Below, piece by piece: positions 1-5,661 of a stretch of 8,783 nt of DNA (its first letter is position 1; every line of letters starts with the position of its first letter). This stretch comes from Lachnospiraceae bacterium UBA7188 (GTDB taxonomy: Bacteria > Bacillota > Clostridia > Lachnospirales > Lachnospiraceae), in NCBI GenBank assembly GCA_002490995.1, contig DKVC01000266.1:1-8783 (forward strand), in the 5' to 3' direction. The notes beneath the pieces are model-generated. The model made no database searches. It was not told the origin of the DNA and saw only the letters and a list, made by a program, of their open reading frames with translations. The translations under genes were made by a program, and so were the position numbers.

Positions 1-1
1 C

Positions 2-379
2 CCCTGCATTATTGTGACTCCTACCTATTATCGCGGCGGGGAGGCGGACAGGGATATGGACAGGGATGCGGAGTACATAACGGAACAGTTGGAAATGAAG
101 GAAGAGGGCTGCCTTCTCACCGAGACGGTGGACGAGGAACACGGCAATCCTTTGAAGGTATGGCACGGCTTGGAAGAACCGGCAAATCTCACGGAACAGG
201 AACGGAAGATCCTGCGCTCTGCGGCGCGTCCCTTTGTGGAGGCCAGGCGGGTCGGACCGGAGGACGGAAAGGTAGGGGCATCCTTCCCTGTGAGGGAAAA
301 TGCCGTGGTTTATTTTGAGTGGAAGCCCGGGAAAATCGTTTCGGACAGGGGGTATTCCTATGGGCGGGCAGTGCAGTAA
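2..379 (+). CDS. GH39-type xylan 1,4-beta-xylosidase, C-terminal part only (5' end outside window)
   Basis: The reading frame is open from the first bases of the window, so the gene begins upstream; the GTG at position 14 is only an internal codon. About 125 residues are visible. The stretch DEEHGNPLKVWHGLEEPA, followed by a helix with LTEQE and LRSAARP and then a beta-rich end with NAVVYFEW, matches from memory the C-terminal beta-sandwich of GH39 beta-xylosidases (HGNPW..W..MG.P, then L..AA.P, then a closing strand). GH39 enzymes remove xylose from xylo-oligosaccharides with retention. The catalytic glutamates lie in the missing N-terminal part. The last 11 residues, DRGYSYGRAVQ, are unlike a usual GH39 end and are nearly the same as residues 30-40 of the GH43 enzyme encoded at 7030. 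The natural C-terminus may therefore have been replaced. Family call is fairly sure; exact substrate is not. Confidence 0.65.
   Translation, partial: PCIIVTPTYYRGGEADRDMDRDAEYITEQLEMKEEGCLLTETVDEEHGNPLKVWHGLEEPANLTEQERKILRSAARPFVEARRVGPEDGKVGASFPVRENAVVYFEWKPGKIVSDRGYSYGRAVQ
342..378 (+). repeat. 37-bp repeat, copy 1 (end of GH39 gene)
   Basis: This block matches 7115-7151 at 32 of 37 positions and is read in the same frame in both places, giving DRGYSY-x-RA-x-Q. Here it forms the last codons of the GH39 fragment and runs into the TAA stop. In the other copy it lies before the catalytic core of a GH43 enzyme. Similarity fades about 10 bases after the stop, where the low-GC AraC segment begins. 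Confidence 0.75.
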
Positions 380-406
380 CAGCATACGCTATGATACAAT
401 TCAAAT

Positions 407-1117
407 ATGGGTATGGAATTGAGCTTCTGTGAAAATTCCAAAATATCCTATCCCACACATAACCATGTTTTTGTGCTTACAATCGGCATTTTGTCAGATT
501 GCTCTGTTTTGCTTGCTGTGAATAACAAGGTAAAGGTTTACGAAAAAAGTCAGACCTTTATCATCTGCCCATATACGCCGCATAGTATTTCGGCGCATAA
601 TAGCTATACCCTGCTAAGCTTATGCATTGATACAAATATTGCCGCACACTGTTCCGCTGATAAAATAAGACATAACATAATGACCCTGCTAATGAGTCCT
701 TTCGATACAGAAAGAACCAATCAGTACCAGATATTACAAAATTTGAATGGTTTAAATTCATTTGCCGACTATACTGACTGGCACTCTGAAGTTCGGAATC
801 CGTTTATCAATAACTTGAAAAAACAGTTGGAATTATATCCGGAAGGCAGATATAGCATTGAAGAAATGGCACAAAGTGCGTTTATCAGCAAATATCACTT
901 TATCCGAAAGTTTAAGGCGGAAGTGGGTCTTACGCCGCATCAGTTTCAGCTTCAAAACCGTATCCGTAAAGCCCAGCGATTGATGCATAGTGCCGAAACG
1001 ATAACAGAAGTATATGAGGGAACTTCAGGAGGAAGGATATCCCGTAACCGGTATCACGGTGTGGGGGCTGAACGATGCCCTTTCCTGGCGCCAGGGCGAG
1101 TACGGGCTGTTGTTTGA
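407..1117 (+). CDS. AraC-family transcriptional regulator, C-terminally disrupted (probable pseudogene)
   Basis: Residues 1-75 look like an AraC-type cupin sensor domain (SYPTHNHVFVLTIGI, then PYTPHSI). Residues 149-183 hold the first helix-turn-helix and following linker (SIEEMAQSAFISKYHF, GLTPHQFQ). Residues 184-202 (RIRKAQRLMHSAETITEV) begin the second helix-turn-helix. After V202, at about base 1012, AraC similarity stops: the second recognition helix (normally A...GF...S.F...FK) is absent. The last 34 residues are an out-of-frame reading of a GH10 xylanase gene. Such a protein would bind DNA poorly, if at all. The segment is visibly richer in A+T than the glycosidase genes on both sides, which suggests a separate origin. 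No good Shine-Dalgarno precedes the ATG at 407 or the second ATG at 413. A TGATACAAT extended -10-like sequence sits at 392-400, so the 5' end is also uncertain. Upstream frame is closed by a stop at 392. It may once have controlled the xylan genes. Confidence 0.75.
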   Translation: MGMELSFCENSKISYPTHNHVFVLTIGILSDCSVLLAVNNKVKVYEKSQTFIICPYTPHSISAHNSYTLLSLCIDTNIAAHCSADKIRHNIMTLLMSPFDTERTNQYQILQNLNGLNSFADYTDWHSEVRNPFINNLKKQLELYPEGRYSIEEMAQSAFISKYHFIRKFKAEVGLTPHQFQLQNRIRKAQRLMHSAETITEVYEGTSGGRISRNRYHGVGAERCPFLAPGRVRAVV

Positions 1118-1187
1118 CGAGGATATGAATCCCAAGCCGGCGTATCTGGGAGCCATGATGGATGCTTCTGTGCCGGATGTAGAGTGA
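1008..1187 (+). pseudogene. GH10 endo-1,4-beta-xylanase, C-terminal remnant
   Basis: Read in the frame that starts at 1008, not the AraC frame, the DNA encodes about 59 codons ending at TGA 1185-1187. The peptide contains EEGYPVTGITVWGLNDALSW, then a GLLFDEDMNPKPAYLGAM stretch. This is the typical end of GH10 xylanases: the beta-8 strand with T-x-WG-x-x-D-x-x-SW, then L-F-D, and P-K-P-A-Y before the final helix. The tryptophan here belongs to the active-site cleft of GH10. Nothing of the remaining 250-300 residues of the barrel is present; upstream the DNA turns into the AraC gene at about 1010. The fragment has no start site of its own and cannot be functional. It shows that a GH10 gene once stood directly upstream of the GH8 gene. 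Confidence 0.8.
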
Positions 1188-1447
1188 GTTCTGCCTATAC
1201 TGTGACGGAGTAAAGTGGTGGCGCGTGTTTCAAAAGCACCCTGATCCGCTTGATGGCTTATGCTGCCCGGATGTTCAAATACACAGCGTTTATACAGGAT
1301 CCGAGCTGTTTTCATAAAGCCATCTGTCAGCCTGGCTGGAAACATCTCGGTGGCGGCAATCCCCAAAAACGAGTTTCAGCAATTTGGGCAAATAAAGTAA
1401 TTCGGTGGAAGAGAGCAGCCTGAAGAAAAAGAGTGGGTTAAAGTGAA
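1188..1447 (+). other. Intergenic region without a recognisable gene
   Basis: No convincing gene, RNA or terminator is seen between the GH10 stop and the GH8 promoter region. The plus strand has one open stretch from about 1210 to 1420, and the minus strand has a 113-codon open frame at 1025-1366, but neither resembles a protein I know, and the minus-strand frame runs across the GH10 remnant. Base composition is intermediate. It may contain the original terminator and upstream control region, both altered by rearrangement. Confidence 0.4.
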
Positions 1448-1456
1448 TGTTATAGT
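1448..1456 (+). promoter_or_regulatory. Possible extended -10 promoter for the GH8 gene
   Basis: TGTTATAGT fits the extended -10 pattern TGnTATAAT with one mismatch. No clear TTGACA lies 16-18 bases upstream, which is tolerated for extended -10 promoters. A transcript starting near 1463 would have a short leader holding the GGAAGAGG ribosome binding site (1463-1470). The site would serve the GH8-GH43 pair. Confidence 0.35.
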
Positions 1457-1478
1457 TTGAAAGGAAGAGGAAAAGGAA

Positions 1479-2648
1479 ATGGGAGCGTTTGAAACCGGAA
1501 AATACAGAAACGTATTTTCTGAAATAGGAAAAAGCGAAGAAGAAATCGCGGGAAAGCTGCAGGATGCTGTGCAGGTTTTCTTTTACGGAAGCGAGGAAGA
1601 GCGTATCTATCATCCGGTGGGAGAGGATATGGGATATCTGGAGGACACAGGGAACCATGACGTGAGGACGGAAGGAATGTCCTATGGCATGATGATGTGT
1701 GTACAGCTGGACCGGAAGGAGGAATTTGACCGTATCTGGAAGTGGTCCAGGACATACATGTACCTGGAAGATGGGGAGAACGAGGGGTATTTTGCGTGGA
1801 GCTGCAGGACAAATGGGGAGAAAAATGCCTGCGGTCCCGCGCCGGACGGGGAAGAGTATTTTGCCATGGCGTTGTTCTTTGCCTCACACCGGTGGGGAGA
1901 CGGGGAGGGAATCTTTGATTATGCCCGGGAGGCCCGGAATATCTTGAGGGCGTGTCTGCACAAGGGGGAGAAGGGAAGAGCCGGGCAGCCCATGTGGAAC
2001 CGGGAAAATAAGCAGATCCTGTTCGTGCCGGGCAGCCCCTTTACGGATCCATCCTATCATCTGCCCCATTTTTATGAGCTCTTTGCGCTGTGGGCGGATG
2101 AGGAAGATCGGGAATTCTGGGGACAGGCTGCAGAAGAGAGCAGAAAATACCTGGCGGCAGCCTGTCATCCGGTCACGGGAATGAACCCGGAGTACGGGGA
2201 GTTTGACGGAAGCCCCATGAGCAGCAAACTGCCCTGGGGGGATGAGCGGCATGACCTGTTTTACAGCGATGCTTACAGGACGGCAGCCAATATCGGCCTG
2301 GATTGCCTGTGGTTCGGGAAGGACGAGGGGCATTACGGAGCGCCGCTGCGGCTGATGCGGTTCCTGGGGACGGATCTGGAGGCTGCGAGATGTGTGTATG
2401 AGGTGGACGGCACGCCTGTGGACAGGACGGTGCTGCATCCTGTGGGACTGCTGGCAGCTACGGCCCAGGGGGCGCTGACTGTTCCGGTCAATGAGACAGA
2501 AGAGAAGGACAGCGACTGGTTCGCGGCGGGAAGGTGGGTGGAATGGTTCTGGAACCAGCCCCTGCGGAAAGGCGGGAGGAGATATTATGACAACTGCCTG
2601 TATCTGTTCGCGCTGCTTGCACTGAGCGGGAATTACCGGATTTATTAG
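1479..2648 (+). CDS. GH8 reducing-end xylose-releasing exo-oligoxylanase (Rex-type)
   Basis: The 389-residue protein is close in length and sequence to the Bacillus halodurans Rex enzyme (388 residues as I recall). That enzyme inverts configuration and removes one xylose from the reducing end of xylo-oligosaccharides of three or more units. Matching blocks include DVRTEGMSYGMMM, GYFAWSC, GPAPDGEEYFAMALFFASHR, PSYHLPHFYELFALWA and RRYYDNCLYLFALLALSGN. Expected catalytic residues are present: general acid Glu65 in RTEGMSYG, Asp123 in PAPDGEEYF, and base Asp264 in FYSDAYR. The Leu-His-Pro loop that in Rex structures closes the +2 side is kept at 319-321, favouring exo action. There is no signal peptide, so it should work in the cytoplasm on imported oligosaccharides. 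GGAAGAGG eight bases before the ATG supports the start. The next gene, a GH43, follows after 40 bases in the same direction, probably as an operon. Confidence 0.93.
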   Translation: MGAFETGKYRNVFSEIGKSEEEIAGKLQDAVQVFFYGSEEERIYHPVGEDMGYLEDTGNHDVRTEGMSYGMMMCVQLDRKEEFDRIWKWSRTYMYLEDGENEGYFAWSCRTNGEKNACGPAPDGEEYFAMALFFASHRWGDGEGIFDYAREARNILRACLHKGEKGRAGQPMWNRENKQILFVPGSPFTDPSYHLPHFYELFALWADEEDREFWGQAAEESRKYLAAACHPVTGMNPEYGEFDGSPMSSKLPWGDERHDLFYSDAYRTAANIGLDCLWFGKDEGHYGAPLRLMRFLGTDLEAARCVYEVDGTPVDRTVLHPVGLLAATAQGALTVPVNETEEKDSDWFAAGRWVEWFWNQPLRKGGRRYYDNCLYLFALLALSGNYRIY

Positions 2649-2688
2649 GCATTGTGAAGAATATCAGGAAGCAAAAGAGGCGTATATT

Positions 2689-4089
2689 ATGAAGAAATCG
2701 GCATTTAATCCTTATCTGCCGTCCTGGGAGTACATACCGGACGGCGAGCCCTATGTGTTTGGGGACAGGGTCTATGTATTTGGCTCCCATGATTTTTATA
2801 ACGGATATGTTTTCTGTATGGGAGACTATGTGTGCTGGTCTGCGCCGGTGGACGACCTGGGCAACTGGCGTTATGAAGGGGTGATTTATCCGAGGAATGA
2901 GGATCCCTTAAATAAGGACGGTAAGATGTGCCTGTATGCTCCGGACGTGACGGTTGGGCCGGACGGAAGATACTATCTCTATTATGTACTGGATCATGTG
3001 TCCATTGTTTCGGTGGCGGTATGCGATACCCCGGCGGGGAGATACGAATTTTACGGTTATGTACATTATTCGGACGGAACCCGGCTGGGAGAGAGGGACG
3101 GGGACCAGCCCCAGTTCGATCCGGGCGTGCTGACGGAAGGGGACAGAACCTATCTTTATACCGGTTTCTGCGCGAGAGGGGACCGTTCCCGAAACGGCGC
3201 TATGGCTACCGTACTGGGGCCGGATATGCTGACGGTGATTGAGGAGCCGGTATTTGTGGCGCCGGGATGTGAATACGGCAGCGGAACCGGATTTGAGGGG
3301 CATGAATTTTTTGAGGCTCCTTCCATTCGCAAATCAGGCGATACTTATTATTTCATTTATTCCTCTGTTGTGATGCATGAATTGTGTTATGCGACCAGCA
3401 AAAATCCCACATCGGATTTCCGGTACGGAGGGGTGCTGGTCAGCAACTGTGACCTGCATATCGATACATATAAACCGGCGGATAAGCCCATGGCCTATGG
3501 GGCAAACAATCACGGAAGCATGGTGCAGATCGGAAAGGAGTGGTACATATTTTACCACCGTCATACAAACGGGACCTGGTACAGCAGACAGGGATGCGCC
3601 GAGCGGCTGGAAATGTTGCCCGACGGCCGAATTTTGCAGGCGGAGCTCACTTCCTGCGGCCTGAACGGAGAGCCGCTCCCCGGAAAGGGGGAATATCCGG
3701 CCTATATTGTCTGTAATATGATGACGGACACCCCGTCGGCTTATGTGGGAGATAATCGGTTCCCCAAGGTCATGCAGGACGGAAGGGACGGGGATGAAGA
3801 ACCGGGATATGTGGCAAATCTTCAGGATTCCGCTACAATAGGATTCAAGTATTTCCAGTGCAGGGGGGTACGGGAAATCAGGATTAAGGTGAGAGGATAT
3901 GCCGGAGGCGGAGCTATTGAGGTGAAAACGGCCTGGGACGGGGAAGCGCTGGCCAGGATAGAGCTGCGCAACTCCAATGTATGGGAGGAATATGCTGCGC
4001 CTGCGGCTATACCGGACGGGAAACAGGCTGTCTACCTGACATACCGGGGAGGCGGCAGCGCGAGCCTTCTGTCGTTTACGTTACTGTGA
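2689..4089 (+). CDS. GH43 glycoside hydrolase with C-terminal CBM6-like domain (beta-xylosidase/alpha-L-arabinofuranosidase type)
   Basis: Residues 1-330 form a five-bladed GH43 propeller. The likely base is Asp18 in YIPDGEPYVF, the pKa-setting aspartate Asp144 in QFDPGVLTEGDRTYLYTGF, and the general acid Glu209 in EFFEAPSIRKSGDTYYFIYS. The propeller is recognised by these motifs and by GDRVYVFGSHD and YAPDVTVGPDGRYYLYY. Residues from about 365 to 466 read like a CBM6-type beta-sandwich (GFKYFQCRG, then A.IELRNSNVWEEY, GKQAVYLTYRGG, LLSFTL). Such proteins cut arabinose or xylose side or end units from xylan or arabinan; the exact substrate cannot be set from sequence. No signal peptide is seen. 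An AGAGG lies about nine bases upstream of the ATG. The gene follows GH8 closely and is the last plus-strand gene before the antisense island. Length and all three acidic residues indicate an intact enzyme. Confidence 0.85.
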   Translation: MKKSAFNPYLPSWEYIPDGEPYVFGDRVYVFGSHDFYNGYVFCMGDYVCWSAPVDDLGNWRYEGVIYPRNEDPLNKDGKMCLYAPDVTVGPDGRYYLYYVLDHVSIVSVAVCDTPAGRYEFYGYVHYSDGTRLGERDGDQPQFDPGVLTEGDRTYLYTGFCARGDRSRNGAMATVLGPDMLTVIEEPVFVAPGCEYGSGTGFEGHEFFEAPSIRKSGDTYYFIYSSVVMHELCYATSKNPTSDFRYGGVLVSNCDLHIDTYKPADKPMAYGANNHGSMVQIGKEWYIFYHRHTNGTWYSRQGCAERLEMLPDGRILQAELTSCGLNGEPLPGKGEYPAYIVCNMMTDTPSAYVGDNRFPKVMQDGRDGDEEPGYVANLQDSATIGFKYFQCRGVREIRIKVRGYAGGGAIEVKTAWDGEALARIELRNSNVWEEYAAPAAIPDGKQAVYLTYRGGGSASLLSFTLL

Positions 4090-4095
4090 CAGTTT

Positions 4096-4383
4096 TCAAC
4101 ATGTCCCTCCTTCTCCCCGGAAAACAGCTATCGTCTTCCTGATGGGGAGAGCGGTGCGATGACTTACGGGGCGGACATCCTTTCGTGACGCTCTGACCTG
4201 AAAGTCAGAGAAAGGGGGTGGGCAGTAACCGCATAATTCCAGAAGTTCAGGCACTGCAAACCTTGTGCGTTCCAGAAGTGCATCAAATGATCCTGATTCC
4301 AGAACAAGGCCGGGAATATCGTTGCTGGTGGCAATCCATACGCCGGATTCATCATCCCATGTGAAATTGATAACATATTCCAT
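4096..4383 (-). CDS. DUF1902 (HicB-like) small protein, apparent frameshift near its end
   Basis: Residues 1-50, starting MEYVINFTWDDESGVWIATS and containing DIPGLVLESGSFDALLER and FAVPELLEL, are the DUF1902 signature. This partly RNase-H-like fold is related to the HicB antitoxin N-terminal domain. The start is set at 4383 because AGAAGG (4392-4397) lies eight bases upstream; the longer open frame back to 4449 lacks a site. After CGYCPP the current frame gives an unfamiliar 40-residue tail. Removing one base at the run of five G (plus strand 4214-4218) would give PLSLTFRSERHERMSAP and a stop at 4164-4166, which is the usual end of this family (F-x-S-E-R-x-E-R) and a total of 72 residues. So the gene carries either a real frameshift or a sequence error. 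It stands alone behind its own promoter, with no HicA-type partner visible. Confidence 0.7.
   Translation of the reverse strand: MEYVINFTWDDESGVWIATSNDIPGLVLESGSFDALLERTRFAVPELLELCGYCPPPFSDFQVRASRKDVRPVSHRTALPIRKTIAVFRGEGGTC
4191..4210. repeat. Perfect 7-bp inverted repeat inside the DUF1902 gene
   Basis: CTCTGAC and GTCAGAG flank a six-base spacer. The hairpin lies within the correct-frame 3' coding part of the DUF1902 gene, next to the suspected frameshift. No T-run follows on either strand, so it is not a standard terminator. It may be chance. Confidence 0.4.
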
Positions 4384-4463
4384 AGTAAGTACCTTCTTCA
4401 AAGTCTTAAATGCTCTAAGTTTACCTAATCTTATTGTCAAACTTTTCACTCATTTCCAATCCA

Positions 4464-4492
4464 AGGATAACATCCGGAATAAATACTGTCAA
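4464..4492 (-). promoter_or_regulatory. Promoter of the DUF1902 gene (sigma-A type, extended -10)
   Basis: On the minus strand a perfect -35 TTGACA (4492-4487) is followed after 17 bases by TATCCT (4469-4464), preceded by TGT as an extended -10 element. Transcription would start near 4457, leaving a leader of about 74 bases before the ATG at 4383. A nearly identical promoter drives the DUF3791 operon at 5619-5647. Confidence 0.7.
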
Positions 4493-4503
4493 TACAAAAA
4501 GTT
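4466..4503 (-). repeat. Duplicated promoter segment, copy 1
   Basis: These 38 bases match 5621-5658 with two differences. The copies are direct repeats about 1.15 kb apart and contain the -35 box, the spacer and part of the -10 box. Similarity ends just inside the transcribed side, so only the promoter is shared, not the leader. Confidence 0.85.
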
Positions 4504-4587
4504 CATATAAAGCTTAGAAATATTTGAAACGATTGACTACTAGGATTCTATTAATTTCAATGCTCTACAGATCAGTATAGAAGGAGC

Positions 4588-4634
4588 TGGGCAGTGACTG
4601 CGATCTGATCCGGAAGTTCAGGCATTGCAAACTT
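4588..4634 (-). pseudogene. Degenerate fragment of a second DUF1902 gene
   Basis: The block resembles 4219-4263, inside the DUF1902 gene, with a two-base insertion and roughly 80 percent identity by eye. On the minus strand it reads KFAMPELPDQIAVTAQL, against RFAVPELLELCGYCPPP in the complete copy. It has no start, is out of frame with any longer product, and lies immediately downstream of the last DUF3791 gene. It suggests that a DUF1902 gene once followed that operon or was duplicated with it. The remaining intergenic DNA from 4504 to 4587 shows nothing I recognise. Confidence 0.6.
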
Positions 4635-4659
4635 TAAGACTTTGTCTTCTGGTCTGCAC

Positions 4660-4881
4660 TCAGGAAATGGGGCGCAGCGAGTGGTATTCCTGCTCCAGTT
4701 CTTCAGCCAGATATGCATCGCTCATACAGTGCATGTCAGAAACACCATCCCGAATCAGCGGATAGACATCGGAATGGTAGAAGAAGTCCAGCGCTGCGTC
4801 CAGAGAGATGCCCTGTCGCTTAGCAAAGCACTCAATCACACGGCTATATTTTTTTTGAAGTAAGACCGGATTAGCGTTCAT
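4660..4881 (-). CDS. DUF3791-family small protein (second, divergent type)
   Basis: The 73-residue protein contains LLQKKYSRVIECFAKRQGIS, ALDFFYHSDVYPLIRDGVSD and MHCMSDAYLAEEL. The layout matches DUF3791: a first helix with I-E-x-x-A, a G-I/V turn, an aromatic-rich centre, an H near residue 51, then S-x-x-Y-x-x-E-x-L. Its start overlaps the stop of the DUF3990 gene by four bases (ATGA at 4878-4881). AAAGGAG lies nine bases before the ATG, so the two are translated together. No signal or membrane segment is present. The function is unknown. Its position next to DUF3990 suggests a partner, perhaps an inhibitor or specificity subunit. It is clearly distinct in sequence from the other DUF3791 gene at 5345. 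Confidence 0.75.
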   Translation of the reverse strand: MNANPVLLQKKYSRVIECFAKRQGISLDAALDFFYHSDVYPLIRDGVSDMHCMSDAYLAEELEQEYHSLRPIS

Positions 4882-5348
4882 ACCATTTCACTCCTTTCAA
4901 AGCGTAAAAACTGCAGTGCTTTCTCGGTGCGGAAACAGAGTTGTAGATTTGGTTTTTCGTAGCGCAGGCGCTTGATTGCTTCTGTCTTGTCAATCAACCC
5001 GTCAAAAAACAGTTCTACCGTATTAAACACCCTGTCATTGGCAACACCGCCAGCCACGAGGTCATAGTCTGTGGTATCGTTTCCGCTGCGGCAAATCAGG
5101 ATGAAGTCCAGCCATTCCTCGGAATAGGAATCGAATTTCAATGTTTTCAGCTCAGATTCCCGGCTTTCATCAAACGCATACCGGGAAACGATGCCGTCTT
5201 TCCCACGGCGTTTGAACTTGCCGCACCACATCGATGCCTGCTCATATAGAGGAGTGACGTAAAAGCCACGCCCAAAATCAACATTGGAGCGGGAATGAGC
5301 CAAGTCCGGTTCTGCGACTTCCAGATAGGAACCGTGGTAAAGAATCAT
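4878..5348 (-). CDS. DUF3990 protein, possible ADP-ribosyltransferase-like toxin
   Basis: The 156-residue protein has the DUF3990 pattern from end to end: MILYHGS at 1-7, DFGRGFYVT at 24-32, QASMWC, then EEWLDFI (78-83), DYDLVAGGVANDRVF (94-108), a short helix KTEAIKRLRY, and NLQLCFRTEKALQFLRF near the end. From memory, Pfam places DUF3990 in the ADP-ribosyltransferase clan. His5 (in YHGS) and Tyr30 (in GFYVT) would fit motifs I and II of the H-Y-E type. A clear motif III glutamate is not obvious; the region around Gln136-Glu142 is a candidate. The target is unknown. The gene overlaps its neighbours by four bases on both sides (ATGA at 5345-5348 and 4878-4881), so the three form a tightly coupled operon. 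An AAGGGG lies nine bases before the start. It resembles a toxin-antitoxin gene set, but toxicity is inference. Confidence 0.85.
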   Translation of the reverse strand: MILYHGSYLEVAEPDLAHSRSNVDFGRGFYVTPLYEQASMWCGKFKRRGKDGIVSRYAFDESRESELKTLKFDSYSEEWLDFILICRSGNDTTDYDLVAGGVANDRVFNTVELFFDGLIDKTEAIKRLRYEKPNLQLCFRTEKALQFLRFERSEMV

Positions 5349-5584
5349 ATCTCAACACCCCTTTCCTTCAGCACTTCAAGGATGTCGTTTACGATATATT
5401 CCCGGCTCTGGGTGTGCAGGATTTCATATTCCGGCACAATATATCCATGCAAAATGTCACTTTTTTCGGTAAAGGCCTGATAGACGCGTTTTGAATCTAC
5501 GCCCAGTCTCGCAGCAATATTTTCAATGCAGAATACCACAAATTCCAGTTCTCCGGAGTTTTTGATTTTCCCATCCGGCATCAT
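5345..5584 (-). CDS. DUF3791-family small protein, first gene of the operon
   Basis: From the chosen start the protein has 79 residues. LEFVVFCIENIAARLGVDS, VYQAFTEKSDIL, YIVPEYEILHTQSREYIVND and ILEVLKERGVEI are the classic DUF3791 motifs. The open frame extends to an ATG at 5614, but that codon lies only five bases past the -10 box (5619-5624), so the mRNA would begin at or after it. The ATG at 5582-5584 has AGGAGGG seven or eight bases upstream and is the better start. Its stop overlaps the DUF3990 start by four bases. DUF3791 genes are often found beside DUF3990, so it is a candidate antitoxin or accessory protein. No biochemical function is known to me. Confidence 0.82.
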   Translation of the reverse strand: MMPDGKIKNSGELEFVVFCIENIAARLGVDSKRVYQAFTEKSDILHGYIVPEYEILHTQSREYIVNDILEVLKERGVEI

Positions 5585-5618
5585 AAGCTGTCCCTCCTGT
5601 CCATCCTTTCTCAATCAA

Positions 5619-5647
5619 ACGATAACATCCTGAATAGATACTGTCAA
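5619..5647 (-). promoter_or_regulatory. Promoter of the DUF3791-DUF3990-DUF3791 operon
   Basis: On the minus strand TTGACA (5647-5642), a 17-base spacer, and TATCGT (5624-5619) with TGT before it form an extended -10 promoter. Expected start is near 5612, giving a leader of about 28 bases that holds the AGGAGGG ribosome binding site. The consensus -35 and ideal spacing suggest good activity. Confidence 0.7.
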
Positions 5648-5658
5648 TACAAAAAGTT
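5621..5658 (-). repeat. Duplicated promoter segment, copy 2
   Basis: This is the partner of 4466-4503 (36 of 38 bases identical, same orientation). Shared bases start in the -10 box and continue about 11 bases upstream of the -35 box. Confidence 0.85.
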
Positions 5659-5661
5659 TAC

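Noticed and set aside
1025..1366. Minus-strand open frame of 113 codons
   Set aside because: Part of it is antisense to the GH10 remnant, no ribosome binding site was seen, and the product resembles nothing known.
4080..4111. Minus-strand AAGGAGG followed by ATG at 4103, possible start of another island gene
   Set aside because: The frame stops after eight codons and the spacing to the ATG is only about four bases; nothing more than a chance site or a tiny relic.
4113..4149. Possible terminator with CTCCCC and GGGGAG arms between the converging GH43 and DUF1902 genes
   Set aside because: The arms are six bases with a 25-base loop and no T-run follows on either strand.
4412..4440. Second TTGACA on the minus strand nearer to the DUF1902 start
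   Set aside because: The matching -10 position reads TAGAGC, a poor box; the upstream site at 4464-4492 is much better.
4642..4863. Plus-strand open frame of 73 codons
   Set aside because: It is the exact opposite strand of the DUF3791-type gene, which has family motifs, a ribosome binding site and a coupled start.
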